A DNA stretch of 64,000 nt. Source: Agrostemma githago. Taxonomy: Eukaryota > Streptophyta > Magnoliopsida > Caryophyllales > Caryophyllaceae. The stretch is taken from the NCBI GenBank assembly GCA_958450325.1, contig OY288243.1, positions 67,316,606-67,380,605 on the forward strand, given 5' to 3'. Shown in pieces: positions 43,981 through 55,172 of this stretch. The notes beneath the pieces are model-generated. The model was not told the DNA's origin and made no database searches. It was given only the letters and a program-made list of their open reading frames with translations. The translations under genes were made by a program, and so were the position numbers. Within the stretch, counting starts at the first letter, position 1; each line of letters starts with the position of its first letter.

Positions 43981-45400
43981 AGTGTACTAACCCGTGCAAA
44001 TTCACGGGGTTGAGGTCATTTCTTTGTCATTAGAACATATAGAAAAAAATTAATAAGCAGTATAACAGAAAGACATTGTTGCGTGGTACATTTGTGAAAT
44101 TATTGAATTTAGAGAAATAATATTTTTACGGTATGGTCAGTATCTAAGTTTAAGAACTCATATGGGTCCGTGAACACAAATTTGACTTGAAAAAACGAAA
44201 AAACATAGGTTACGTAGAATTAATAGTTTAGAGACGGTCTGTTTTATGAAAAACTTGACCGTGAATTACTTTAAAGTAATTTTAAATACTGAACGACATA
44301 TTTTCATCAATTAAAATACAAAATCTTTTGACGATTTAAGCTCAAAAAAATATTTTTCTCATCAAATTTTTATTTATTTAAGAGTATAGCATTATTTTTA
44401 TACTCTTGAACTACGAAGTATAATGTTTATATTTAAAAAAAAATTAAATTCAAATTTTAAATTATTTTATTATTAAATGATAAAAACATACTCGAATGTA
44501 TTAATTAAATTGTAAATTTTATTACGGAGTATATTTTAATTTAAAATATTAATTACTTAATTATAAATTCAAAGATAACTATACCGAAGTATATAAGTAT
44601 AAATTTATCAATTTTAATTTTTGTTGATTCAACGGGTCGGGTTGCAACCCTAAAATATTATCATTATTACTTAATTTAGTGTTTTTATTTCTACACCCAT
44701 TTTTTGTACCCTCTGTTAATTTTTTAAAACAAAGTGTAAAAGATAAATATATCCCGTCCCAGTACATATTGTCAGACGATCTCCTGTAACCTTTTTTGTT
44801 GAGTATTTTACAGGAGTAGTATTTAACTATTCATGTACAAAATGAATTCGAAATAGAGTAGTGTAATACCCGTGAATAATCACGGGGTTATGTACAACTT
44901 TTTGTTGGACGATTTCGTTTAAGACATTTTTTTGATTTAGTAATTGTCATAATCAACAATGTCGGCGAAAGATTTACTTGTAATGACACGTAAATGAATG
45001 AACGATATATGACTTATTCGAAAATTAATTTTCGAATTTAGATATTCAATTAATTAGATATAGAGATGCAGTATAGGTCTCAAATGTGAATTATAGGGAA
45101 ACCTGAATTAATTACTCTGTAATTCTCCTAAACCTATAAAGTATATGTATTGGTTTTATACAATTTTAACAACGAATATTGGAATGGTGCAATGGTTAAG
45201 GTGTTGAAATTTGGTTTGAAGGTTATGGGTTCAAAATCCATTGATACAAATCTTTGAAGTGTTTTTTTAAATTTTCTTCTTATGAAAGAAAAGATTTACC
45301 ATAATTAACTTGGGTTAATGAGGATTGAGTATTTTGAAATGCTCAACAATAAGCAGTGCCACGTCATTGGCACCGGTGCTTACTTTAATATATAAAGGAT
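43981..45400. repeat. Hairpin-headed non-autonomous repeats
   Basis: Two related heads carry small perfect hairpins, CCCGTG-CAAATT-CACGGG (43991-44008) and CCCGTGA-ATAA-TCACGGG (44869-44886), each preceded by AGT(A)GTA-TAA. The right end reads GTGCCACGTCATTGGCACCGG ... TTTAATATATAAAGGAT. Such sequences are common non-autonomous transposons in plants; I cannot assign a superfamily. No coding sequence. Confidence 0.45.
45183..45275 (+). repeat. tRNA-derived SINE-like remnant
   Basis: GCAATGGTTAAGGTG resembles a pol III A box and GGTTCAAAATCC a B box, about 35 bases apart, followed by a T-rich stretch. No functional tRNA fold is possible. Confidence 0.4.
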
Positions 45401-46023
45401 ACTCGTAAAAGTCACCAACCAAATCAAATTAACGATATAGTTTAGGTTTTATGAAAAAGATGGGCGTAAAACATTGAAAACTCGATAGGTTAGAATCCCT
45501 ATTTTAAATTATATCGCATGTGACGTTGTGTGTAACAAGATACAGTATTATTATGTGATAGGTTGTCTCTATTCTCCGGTACGAGCATAGTCGTTCCTTA
45601 GTAGTTGGAGGCCCTACGAAAAATTATAAAATTTGGCCCTTTTATAACGAAATTTGGAATCGGGGTGACTCGATTTTTTTTTTCATTTTTTCCCCAAATA
45701 CTACGGCGAAAATCAAATTACGATTTTAAATTTGTTATCTTTTTCTTTTGCGGATAATATAGAAAAATATTATTTGTGTTCCAAATTTCCTACTTTTAAA
45801 ATTATCATTATATAGTCAAAAAAATAATTGGTACTTTCAAAATTAACTAAGATTTTCATAATAAATGGGGATATGATTTAAAATTTTTAACTATTAATTA
45901 ATATATAGCCAACACATGAGTGGATGACTAATATTTAATTAAAAAATTGCTACAAAAATGTTGTTGTTGGGGTTTGAATCCACATGGTTTCCATACGCGA
46001 CGGACCTACGTACCAGTATAGTG
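45401..46023. other. Unassigned AT-rich sequence
   Basis: No supported feature. GGAGGCCCTACG at about 45607 resembles ends of GGGCCC-rich hAT relics but has no partner I can confirm. Confidence 0.4.
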
Positions 46024-46206
46024 TAAGGCCCTATTCTTTTCGGCTGAAACAGGGCTGAGCTGAGCTGAGCTGGTCTGATAGAAGCTGAGCTGGACTGATA
46101 GAAGCTGAGCTGAGCTGAGCTGACTTAAAAGAAGCTGAAATTAATAACTACTTATATAAATTATCTAATAATATTTTAAAAAATGAAAAAATAAAACAAA
46201 AAAATT

Positions 46207-46215
46207 ATAACACTA

Positions 46216-46264
<49 letters not shown>

Positions 46265-46326
46265 TAATTATAATAGTAATAATAATAATAATAATAATTA
46301 ATTAATTAATAATAGTAATAATAATG
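46207..46326. repeat. (AAT)n microsatellite block
   Basis: Long AAT runs at 46216-46261 and 46277-46330 with short interruptions. Confidence 0.9.
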
Positions 46327-46969
46327 ATAATAACAACAGCATAGTACTCACTCCAATTCATTTGATTTCTACTTTTGTTTTTTAGTACATGGCAATATAA
46401 AATATTATGTATATATATTTGATTAAAATTTTGATATTCTTAAATCTTAATACAATACAAATAATACTCATATGTTATATTGTGTGTGTATATATTAGAT
46501 ATTCTATTCACTAAAAATGTAGTATAAAAAAACATAAATTAATCGTAATGACATTGAGACAGAGTTGTAAATATTAGAATGTAACATCTATTTCAAGACC
46601 TCAAAATATTATGAAGTGCATAATAATATTAATAATTATTATAATAACAATGATGATAAATAAAATAGAAAATAATAATAATAATAACGATCATAATAAC
46701 AATGACGATGACGACAACGACAACGACAATGATAATAATAATTTGTTATTATTATTAACATTAAGAGATACAAGTAATAAAAATAACAACAACAACAACA
46801 ACTATATTATTATTATTATCATCATTATTATTCTTTTTATGAAAAGAAACTTGCATTAATATCAAAATGCAAAAATAATAATAATAATAATATAACAACA
46901 ACAACAACAACAATAATAATAATAACTTATTGTAATTTGTTTTGATCTTAATACGACTTCTGTTTCATA

Positions 46970-47078
<109 letters not shown>

Positions 47079-47080
47079 GA

Positions 47081-47321
47081 TGAACGAGGGAACCCGCAGC
47101 CGCTACCTTTCTGGTGCGCACTGGGTAAACCCTCGGGTGTACGCATAGCCTGCAAACCACGCACACCAAGGTAAACCGTCCGTGGGCGACAGACTCGAAG
47201 TCTAGAGGCATAGTCTCAAGCCATACAACTCCCACAAGTTCGCGCTTGCAGGGGCTTGAACCTGAGACCCTTGGACCGATGACCACAAGTTTTAACCACT
47301 AGGCAACACCCTTATGGGCAA
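47081..47321 (-). mobile_element. Au SINE
   Basis: On the minus strand it reads TTGCCCATAAGGGTGTTGCC with A box TAGTGGTTAAAAC (47292-47304), B box GGTTCAAGCCC (47252-47262), and the conserved Au 3' part TTTACCCAGTGCGCACC followed by GTAGCGGCTGCGGGTTCCC. This matches the Au SINE family of angiosperms as I know it. A full-length copy of about 240 bp, inserted in the Tourist-like element; the flanking ATT runs hide the TSD. Confidence 0.88.
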
Positions 47322-47691
47322 CAATATTATTATTATTATTATTATATATTATATATTATTATTATTATTATTATTATTGAAGTATTATTTTTGGAGTTGA
47401 AAATATTGGAACTGGGTTGAAAATATTAGAGCTGAGCTGAGCTTATAGGAGCTGGGCTGAGCTGATACGAGCTGGGCTGAGCTGATAGAAGCTGAGCTGG
47501 TCTGAAACGGGCTGAAAATAAGCTGAAAAGAACAGGGCCTAACACTTGCTATACCAAAGTTTTTGAGAATATCGAATTTTGGTACATTAAATTTTATTAT
47601 TCTATCTTTTGATTTGATTTACGTGATTTCTTTACATTTAATTAATGAACGTATTTCATGGAAAAAAAAAACATATATCTGACTATATGCC

Positions 47692-50600
47692 TGATGCACG
47701 TCAGATTGTCGCCTATCTAACGCGATCAAACAATATTTATAAACTCGACAAACTAACTACGTAGTAGCGGTAAGTCGGGATCGATCCTCAGGGACGGTCT
47801 AGGTAAAGTCGGTAGAGTCTAAGTCAAAAAGTGTTTGGAGTCTATTTTTGGGGGTTTTTTTTGGGTTGAGTTTACACTAAAAAGCGATAAACAACAAAAA
47901 GATAATCTAATAAGAAAAATATGTTAGGGGGAGTCGGGAATCGTAAATCGGGTTTTATGAGTCTCAGAATTATGGGTCGGTCACAAAGTCGATAAAGGGA
48001 GAATACAACCTTTCGATTTCTTCACCCAACTTATCTAGATCCCGCTTTCGCGGCGAAAAAGGGTAAGTCTCAAGTTAAGGTAACTCCTACCCTGAGTTTC
48101 CCCATATTGATAGTGTTGTAACGGAGGCGTCCCGTTACCTACGGTTTGTTGATTACGCGAGAAGAACAAAACAAATAGCAAACAATAGTAAACCTGACAC
48201 ACAGATTTACGTGGTTCACCAGCAAAATCACTGGCTACATCCACACCAACAAGGAGACCAAATTCACTATTGTGGAGATAATAGTACAACAGTAGACTGT
48301 AATACACGCGCTTAATGGCTCACAGCTAAAGCCAAAAGTACTACCAATTCTACCAACCAGATAGTAATCTCAAACTGGAAAGAGACTACCCAGACTGAGT
48401 CGACCTGCGACGAACTCACCGACGAGACAAAGGACAAACGATCTTGCGGCCAACCAAGATCCGAACAAACTCCAACGGTCTCCAACGAAGACGAGATCAA
48501 TAGAACCACCAAATAATAGGTATTCGGAACAAACGGAGTTTTTCCCTCAAGAAAACCCTCACAAATCAGCCTTCTATATTGTGCTCTCAAATCATCTCTC
48601 TGTCCTAATTAACCTAGAAACTAGTCAGGTCTTTATATAGTATTATTCCACCTAAACTAGTTACCTAAACTAATTAGGAAACACGGTTCAATCTTTCCTA
48701 AAACCAAACAATCTTATGTTACCAAAACAAGAAGGTCAACTTTAGGAAAGATATCAGCAACAAATCAATTCAAGGTCCAAAAGGACAATTGCTAGGCACT
48801 TATTTCCTAACAGATAGGAGTGAGTCAAGGTCGATCTAGCTGCAGTCTAAGTCAACAAAGACACAAAAACTCAAACATGATAAATCAACAAGCGAGCAAC
48901 CAAATCAAAATTTCTTAATTCATATTACCCAAGATCTTCCTCCCTTAACCCCCTAACAAGAAATCTACTCAATGTGCATAATGGAAACTAATAAAACAAT
49001 AACTAAGGAGAAATCAACTAAAACAAGCATAATAATTAAATCTAGAGAAATTAACAACAAACAATGGATAAAATTGCAATCATAAAACGATCTAAATACG
49101 ATAAACAAAGATGATCAAAATGAAACTATGATGAAAGAACAAAAATAAATCTAGTCTAAAGATTAGGGACAGGAAGAGAAAAATACCAACTATTAAGATC
49201 AACAATAAAGAAAAAGATTGCATAAATAAAAGATAAAGGTTGATGAAGATGACAAGGGATTTGTCACTAATCCTTTGATAACCTCCAAGAATCTTCAATA
49301 AAAATTGCAAGAGGAAGAAAGACTAAGACTTGATTATAATAAAGATGGAGTCTTGAACACTAATTGAAAAGAAATTAATTAGATCTATAATAAGTGGAGA
49401 TTTTTGGATTGTCACCCTCTAAAAATCTCCCTACTAATTAATCTACTAAAAACTAATAATAATCTACTAATATAATCTATTAATAATCTACTAATTTTGA
49501 TGCTTAAGGAAGTGTTGTGGTAGGTTGCCTCTTCCTCCACAAAATGAGGGGTTACATATACATAGAGGAGAGAAGATGGAATCAAAACCATAGTCTTCTA
49601 AGCCCAATAAGTAGCAGCCCAATAGTCCAATACCCAATAAACTGCAATTCACCCTATGATTCTCATCTGGCAAATCTTCACCCCACGGAGTTTGCTTAAC
49701 TCATCCAGCGGGTAGAAAATTGCCCCGCGGAAATCCCAATTTTGCCCGACCGTCTCCGCTTTGCTTCAACGGACAAAACTTTGCCCCACGACTTCAACTC
49801 CATGCTTCCATCAGGCAAAACAATACTTGACAACATTCCGATTTTGCCCGTCCTAATTCGATTTTTCCATTCATAATTCAACTACCAATTCTTCAATTCC
49901 TTTAATCAGAATCTGGGTTGGAACTCGAACGGAACGCTGGCCTGCAAATGGACGCCGAATCTAGGCATGGGTTGTCGTGCTGGGGCTGCCGTCATTGTGC
50001 TCGCCGGAGGTCGTCGCTGTTGGTGTTGGTTCGATGGAGTCGGAATCTGGGCAGAGGAAGCCAACTCGCGTCGTCGCTGCTGCTGCTTTGTTGCACCTTT
50101 CGCCGGCAATGAAGTCTGGTGACGGAGGAAGTTGCTGATGCCGGCGTTGTTGGGTCTGGGCAGGCGCGTTGTTGTCGTCGTTGGTTGTTCTGTTCTGGGT
50201 CGAGTAGGAGGGCGCAGGTGATGGAGGAGAAGGTGACGGAGGGAGGTCGAATATGGGGGTGGAGTCGGAGTTTTGGCCGGAGCTCAGGCGAAGGTGGTCG
50301 GAGTTTGAGTTTGAGGGAGATGAAGGTGGTGGTTCGTGGTTGTGGTTGTCGGTTGCTGACGGTGATAGTGGCGGCGTGTTGGAAGTTTGCCTGAGCTCAG
50401 GCGAACAGAGGTCGGGTTGCAGGTGGGTTAATGGAGGGAGTGAAGGTGGAGGGGGGTTTGAATTATTGGGTCAAGGGTCAAGGTCGGTTTTGACCATGAC
50501 TTGAGTTGGTAAATGGGTGGAAGGGAATGGGTTGATGGAATTGGGTCAATGAAAATGGGTTATGGGAAATGGTTAGTGTATTTGGTTTGTAATGGGTTGT

Positions 50601-50946
50601 GAGATTGGGTAAGGGTGAGTATATGTCATGGGCTATATGGGTTGAGATGAGAAATGAAAATGTGGGTTAAGTGAGTCGGGTTGGACTTAGGGTTTGACTT
50701 GATCTCTTGACTTGGCTCCTCTTGCTTCAACTCGCCTATTTATTCACGAACACGTACGATAAGACAAAAACACACAAAAGCAGTACCAAATTCTACGAAA
50801 AAGACGATAAATATGAAAAAACCAAATTCAAACTAGAAAATACGAAATATAGTCAAAAATGAGTTATATTGACGTTAAAGCACACAAAATCAAATCAAAT
50901 ACGAGTGAAAATAAGGGGTAAAACGGTCTAAATTTGCGTGTTATCA
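47692..50946 (-). repeat. 3' LTR of the gag-only element, with inserted solo LTR
   Basis: Co-linear with 56905-59454 except for the 703 bases of solo LTR plus duplication at 48114-48816. The G-rich right part (about 49920-50700) has open frames that recur in the other LTR only because the LTRs are alike. Confidence 0.9.
48114..48811 (-). repeat. Solo LTR, copia-like, 698 bp
   Basis: The termini are TGTTGTAACGG and CCTAACA; GATAG is duplicated on both sides (48109-48113 and 48812-48816), and the empty site TATTGATAGGAGTG is present in the other LTR at about 57318. Read on the minus strand it starts TGTTAGGAAATAAG and has TATATAAAG near 48640-48632. Confidence 0.92.
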
Positions 50947-50948
50947 AT

Positions 50949-50985
50949 TCCCCCACACTTAAACTTTACTCGTCCTCGAGTAACT
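50949..50985 (-). other. Polypurine module adjacent to 3' LTR
   Basis: The minus strand reads ACTCG-AGGA-CGAGT, then AAAGTTTAAGTGTGGGGGAA, ending at the LTR. Same build as 2551-2587. Confidence 0.7.
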
Positions 50986-52095
50986 CATTGGACTAATCTA
51001 TGACCCATAAATAAATAATACGCAAGAACAAAAACACAAAACACAAGAACGAAAAACAAACAACACAACAAATCACAAGTTTTCAAATCAAAAGTCACGA
51101 TTCTAATATTCAACTAAAACATAGAATATGAATACTAAAATTACTAAATCGGTTGCAAGAATAATTATTACATATTTCTTGGCCTCGGTCCATGCTAATT
51201 CGGAATGTGTGGCGGAGATGGAATGAATACTCCCATGAAGTTATCAACAAAAGTATACAAGTCTCGGCCACTTGCAAAAGCAATGGCTAGGGTCGTCCTA
51301 ATGGCCCAAGTGACATAAGAACCGATCCAAATGGAAGGTAAGAATATCAAAAATACTCGGGAGAGGAATCGTCTTTCTTTTCATTTTCTTTCTTCTTTTT
51401 CATTTTTTTTTTCATTCTTTTCATTCTTTGATTTTCTTTCATTTTCATTTCTTTTTTTTTTTTCTTTCTTTTCTTCTTCTCCCCCTTATTCTTTTCTTTT
51501 GAGTTTTTGAGAATTTTTCTTTGTTTGCACATGCTTGATGTTTGAGCTCATTTAAATAAGAAATGGAATGCAAAACTCTTTATCAATCATAATCAAACTC
51601 TTATTTGTGGAGTATTTTTGTGGAATGATGGATCGTGAAAGGGTAAAAGTCACTTGGGTTATAGTCACCTAGACAAGCATACAATGTCGAAATCACAACA
51701 CGGGAGGTGGAAGGTGAACACAAGTGAGGTACACACCCGAGCGACTTACAGTAGGAGGACAATCAATATATAATATTTAAAATCAACCAACAAGTAATAC
51801 AAAATTCATACTCTTTAAAGAAGTTGAAAATTAGAAAAATGATTTTAACAAGGAAAACAAGTGAAACACGAAAACAGAAATCTTTTTGGAATTTCTAGGA
51901 TTTTTCAAGTTTTATCAAATGAAAACACAAAACAAGACAAGACGCAAAAAACAACAAACAAACACAACAAAGAAAACACAAGGCTACAATCCACGATAAC
52001 CACAAATAAACAACATATATACTCCACCAAAGTATCCTCCAAAAACAACATCAACCACAATCCTAAAGCAACGAAGAATCATCAATCCAAAACAC

Positions 52096-52132
52096 ACTCC
52101 CCCCACACTTGAACCGAACATTGTCCTCAATG
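52096..52132 (-). other. Second hairpin plus polypurine module
   Basis: The minus strand reads CATTG-AGGA-CAATG, then TTCGG and TTCAAGTGTGGGGGGAG, about 1.15 kb upstream of the LTR-adjacent module. Confidence 0.6.
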
Positions 52133-52524
52133 TTCAAAATTAAATTAGGGAGGGAAAGAAAGGGTGGGTAAGAAATTACCTTTTAAAGCATAAGTCGTCC
52201 CCCACACTTGAACGATTCCGTTCTTCTTATCCTTTTCTCATCCATTGTCATTGTTTGTTGGAGGTACCTACAAGGAAAAACACAAAAACATGCACACACA
52301 TAAAAACAAAAAATAAGCATAAAAGAAAACACAACAGAAGTTATTAGAATAAAAACTACTATTAAACTAAACTAAGCCGATACGGGGCAATTAACGGGCC
52401 CGCTCCGTCCCTTCAACTCACATCGAAATACCTATGAGGTAAGGTACTCCCATACAAGGTAAGTTGGGTCTTGCTCAAAATTGCGGACGCAACTAAACTC
52501 ACACAAAACAAAAACTAACAAACG

Positions 52525-52569
52525 CACAAACAAACAAACAAACAAACAAACAAACAAACAAACAAACAA
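52525..52569. repeat. (CAAA)n microsatellite
   Basis: About 11 tandem CAAA units. Confidence 0.95.
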
Positions 52570-53738
52570 GAATAGTTGCATCCAAACATGAAAACACAGA
52601 TTCCCTCATCGAGACGTCGGGAAAGACACCGATAGTTTACTCGAGACAAGTACAAACATTCCAAATTTAGTTATTCAAGATGAAGTGGGCTAAAGTCTAA
52701 TAGGATGACATTAAATCACTAAAAGCATTGATGATTTATCTAGGTCCTGCTAATCAACCAAAAGTGTACAACGGGGTGTTAAACGGGATGGAAATGAGTG
52801 GACCATGGAGTTAGTGGACACTGGAGGTAAGTGTAATCCCGACCTTTTTGCAAAAGCAAAGAGGATCGTCCCAAACCTATAGATATCTTCAAGTAAGGTC
52901 ACCTATAGGCACGAGATCCGGTAACCAAGGCCTTATCACTCCATGGGGGGTCAAGGTGGTCAAATGCAAACCCCGATGTAAACTCCTAGTAGAAAAAGTG
53001 GACTCAAGCTAAAAGATCAATAAAATTTTTGTTTTAATGTCATTCTAGTAGAGTAAAGTTCAAAATCAAAATGGGTTACTAACAAGGGAAGGTGCACACT
53101 CGTAAGCAAGTCTCACAATCGGATTTTTGAAAACATTTACCCTAAACACATTAAACAAAACATAAAAGAACACAACAAAAATAAAAACAAAAACAACTAC
53201 AAGTAAAGCCAAGCACTCCAATCTTCTTCAAATAGTCAACACAACCACAACCACCATTTCCAAAACGTTCACCAAGTGAACCTCCAAAGCATACAAGCCC
53301 ATACTCCCATATGAATAAGGGAAGGGGAGAAAAATAAGGGTAAAAAGAGATTACCAAATGGTCTTCACTTTTAATACCTCATGTCCTCATGCTATGAAGT
53401 GGGTGGTATTCTTGTAAGAAAGGAGAGAGCAAGGGAATACAAGAAAGACAGTAACTACAATCCCACAACAACTACTAATAACAACACAATTACATCATAA
53501 TTACAAATACACCACCAATCCTCCAACAAGATACAAGCAGACATCACAATCTACAATCCAAAATGGAGCAGTCAAGCAGAATCTCTTCCAAACTTGATCA
53601 CTTCCAAATTCTTCATCATCTATCCATGTTGGCTTCTTGTTGAAGATTCCTACAAACAAAACACAAAAGGCGTAAATATGCACAAAAAGACTTGAGTTTC
53701 CTTCCAAGAAGCTTGGTTTTGGCTAGGACCGCCAAACC

Positions 53739-55172
53739 TTAGAATTTATTTTTCTTCAAGATATAATCTCCACCATACCCTTTAAGGGCTCGGAGGAGTA
53801 GGTCAAAGGCTCTAGAAGAGTCTTCAGATGGGCTCATGTAGCCGAGCCAAGCTATCATGAATAGCCTCCAAGTCGGAAGCGGGAAACGATCATGCAAAGA
53901 CCAATCATCATATTTCTTATAGTCTCCCGGGTCTTTCCATCTCACAAGTCCAAGTGACCATTTCTTCCCAAAATACCTTCTAGATTTCCAAAGCTTCACA
54001 ATCTCACCACTCAACGTGAAAGGCGGTTTAGGCCTTATCTCCCCATTATACATCTCCATATCTTCTTCAAGTTGCGGGCTCTCATTCCTAAGTCTCAAGA
54101 CATCACTTGTCCCCATATCATCGTGAGGGAGAGATTCGAAACTTTTACCGGCAGTTTCAATCTCTCCTAAACCAAAGTTTGGCTCACTAGCAAAGGACTC
54201 GTAATGTTCTTCGACATTTTTGCACAAGGGCAACTTGATTTCATCATCATTCCAAGACTTAACAAGGCCTATGACATCATTCAACTCATCCCACAGACTC
54301 GTATCCTCGACATTCTCGGTTGCATTTACTGTGTAGCAATATTGGGATTCGAGTTCCTTGTTGGGAGTGCAAGTGGTGATCTCTATCCTTGATGATAAGA
54401 TGTTGTCATTCTCATCGGTATCTTCATGGATCACTACTTCACCTTGAGCGGGTTTCTTGGATTGCATTGTGGGGTAAGGAAACTTGATGTCCATAAGCTT
54501 TTCACCATTTTTCATTCCATCAACGAGGGTTGATTTTTCTTGGATTGTCTTGGTGAAGGGTAAGGAGACTTCTACCTTTTCGATCATGTCCACAAACCGG
54601 CTACACTTGATACTTTCTTTGTGAACTTTAGCCCTATTCAGAAATGGTAGAGGTGGCACATAGATCAATGAAGATGGAACATTGGATTCCTTCTTCTCAA
54701 TTGCTTGCTCGGTTACTTGCCTTCTAGCTTCCTTCGATTTTCGTTGTTTTTCCTCGGCATTTGCAACTAACTCAAACTCCTCACGAATTCCCCGGTTTTG
54801 TTTGGGAGAATCGAGAGTAGTGACATGTAGTGCTTTTTGTTGTTGTAAATTTGAGGTTGCCTTGGTACTCAACTGGTTATGAGGGTTTTCAAGCTCTTTT
54901 CCTTCTCTTTGGATAACGACATAGGCTTGGCATGGTGGATCCCTTAGGTGTTGAGGTTGACTGGGAAAACCATGAGGTGAGTGCACGGGAGCGACTAAGG
55001 CTTTGGATGCTCGTTGAGATTTCAAGAGTTCGAACCTTGCCTTGTTTTCCACATTTTCATTCATCAAATACTCTATTTTTCTTTGCAATTCATTTTGATG
55101 AATTGTCCCAATGACTGCTTCCTTGACTTTGTTGAGAATGACCTTGGTTGCCAAAGGATTAAGAGGGTCCAT
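53739..55172 (-). CDS. 477-residue ORF of the gag-only element, unknown function
   Basis: A long uninterrupted frame (MDPLNPLATKV...) whose start overlaps the end of the gag frame by 14 bases, so it may be made by frameshift, reinitiation or from a separate message. Residues about 60-160 are charged and Q/K/E-rich. Residues about 165-215 (YVPPLPFLNRAKVHKE ... SLPFTKTI) resemble the linker just before protease in Athila gag-pol. The C-terminal half (SLWDELNDVIGLVKSWNDDE ... KPPFTLSGEIVKLW ... YDDWSLHDRFPLPTWRLFM) matches nothing I recognise and stands where pol should be. A short open frame antisense to it has no merit. Confidence 0.7.
   Translation of the reverse strand: MDPLNPLATKVILNKVKEAVIGTIHQNELQRKIEYLMNENVENKARFELLKSQRASKALVAPVHSPHGFPSQPQHLRDPPCQAYVVIQREGKELENPHNQLSTKATSNLQQQKALHVTTLDSPKQNRGIREEFELVANAEEKQRKSKEARRQVTEQAIEKKESNVPSSLIYVPPLPFLNRAKVHKESIKCSRFVDMIEKVEVSLPFTKTIQEKSTLVDGMKNGEKLMDIKFPYPTMQSKKPAQGEVVIHEDTDENDNILSSRIEITTCTPNKELESQYCYTVNATENVEDTSLWDELNDVIGLVKSWNDDEIKLPLCKNVEEHYESFASEPNFGLGEIETAGKSFESLPHDDMGTSDVLRLRNESPQLEEDMEMYNGEIRPKPPFTLSGEIVKLWKSRRYFGKKWSLGLVRWKDPGDYKKYDDWSLHDRFPLPTWRLFMIAWLGYMSPSEDSSRAFDLLLRALKGYGGDYILKKNKF

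Larger units (their letters stand above)
50986..53738 (-). other. 3' untranslated core of the gag-only element
   Basis: No coding sequence. It contains a pyrimidine-rich tract on the plus strand (51365-51520), a second polypurine module (52096-52132), a third polypurine-like site GTTCAAGTGTGGGGGACG (52200-52217, minus strand), a (CAAA)n run (52525-52569) and lines of unassigned AT-rich sequence. Confidence 0.65.

Noticed and set aside
44230..44780. A MITE bounded by GAGACGGTCTG and CAGACGATCTCC
   Set aside because: The ends match over only about ten bases and no target duplication or wider inverted repeat was found.
45955..45990. tRNA gene suggested by GGTTTGAATCC and similar B-box strings (also near 45235 and 61680)
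   Set aside because: No cloverleaf or acceptor stem can be formed; they fit SINE relics or chance.
50119..50504. Overlapping open frames conserved at 50119-50504 and 58627-59012
   Set aside because: They lie in the two LTRs of one element, so similarity follows from LTR identity. They run antisense to the element, overlap each other in two frames and carry no motif.
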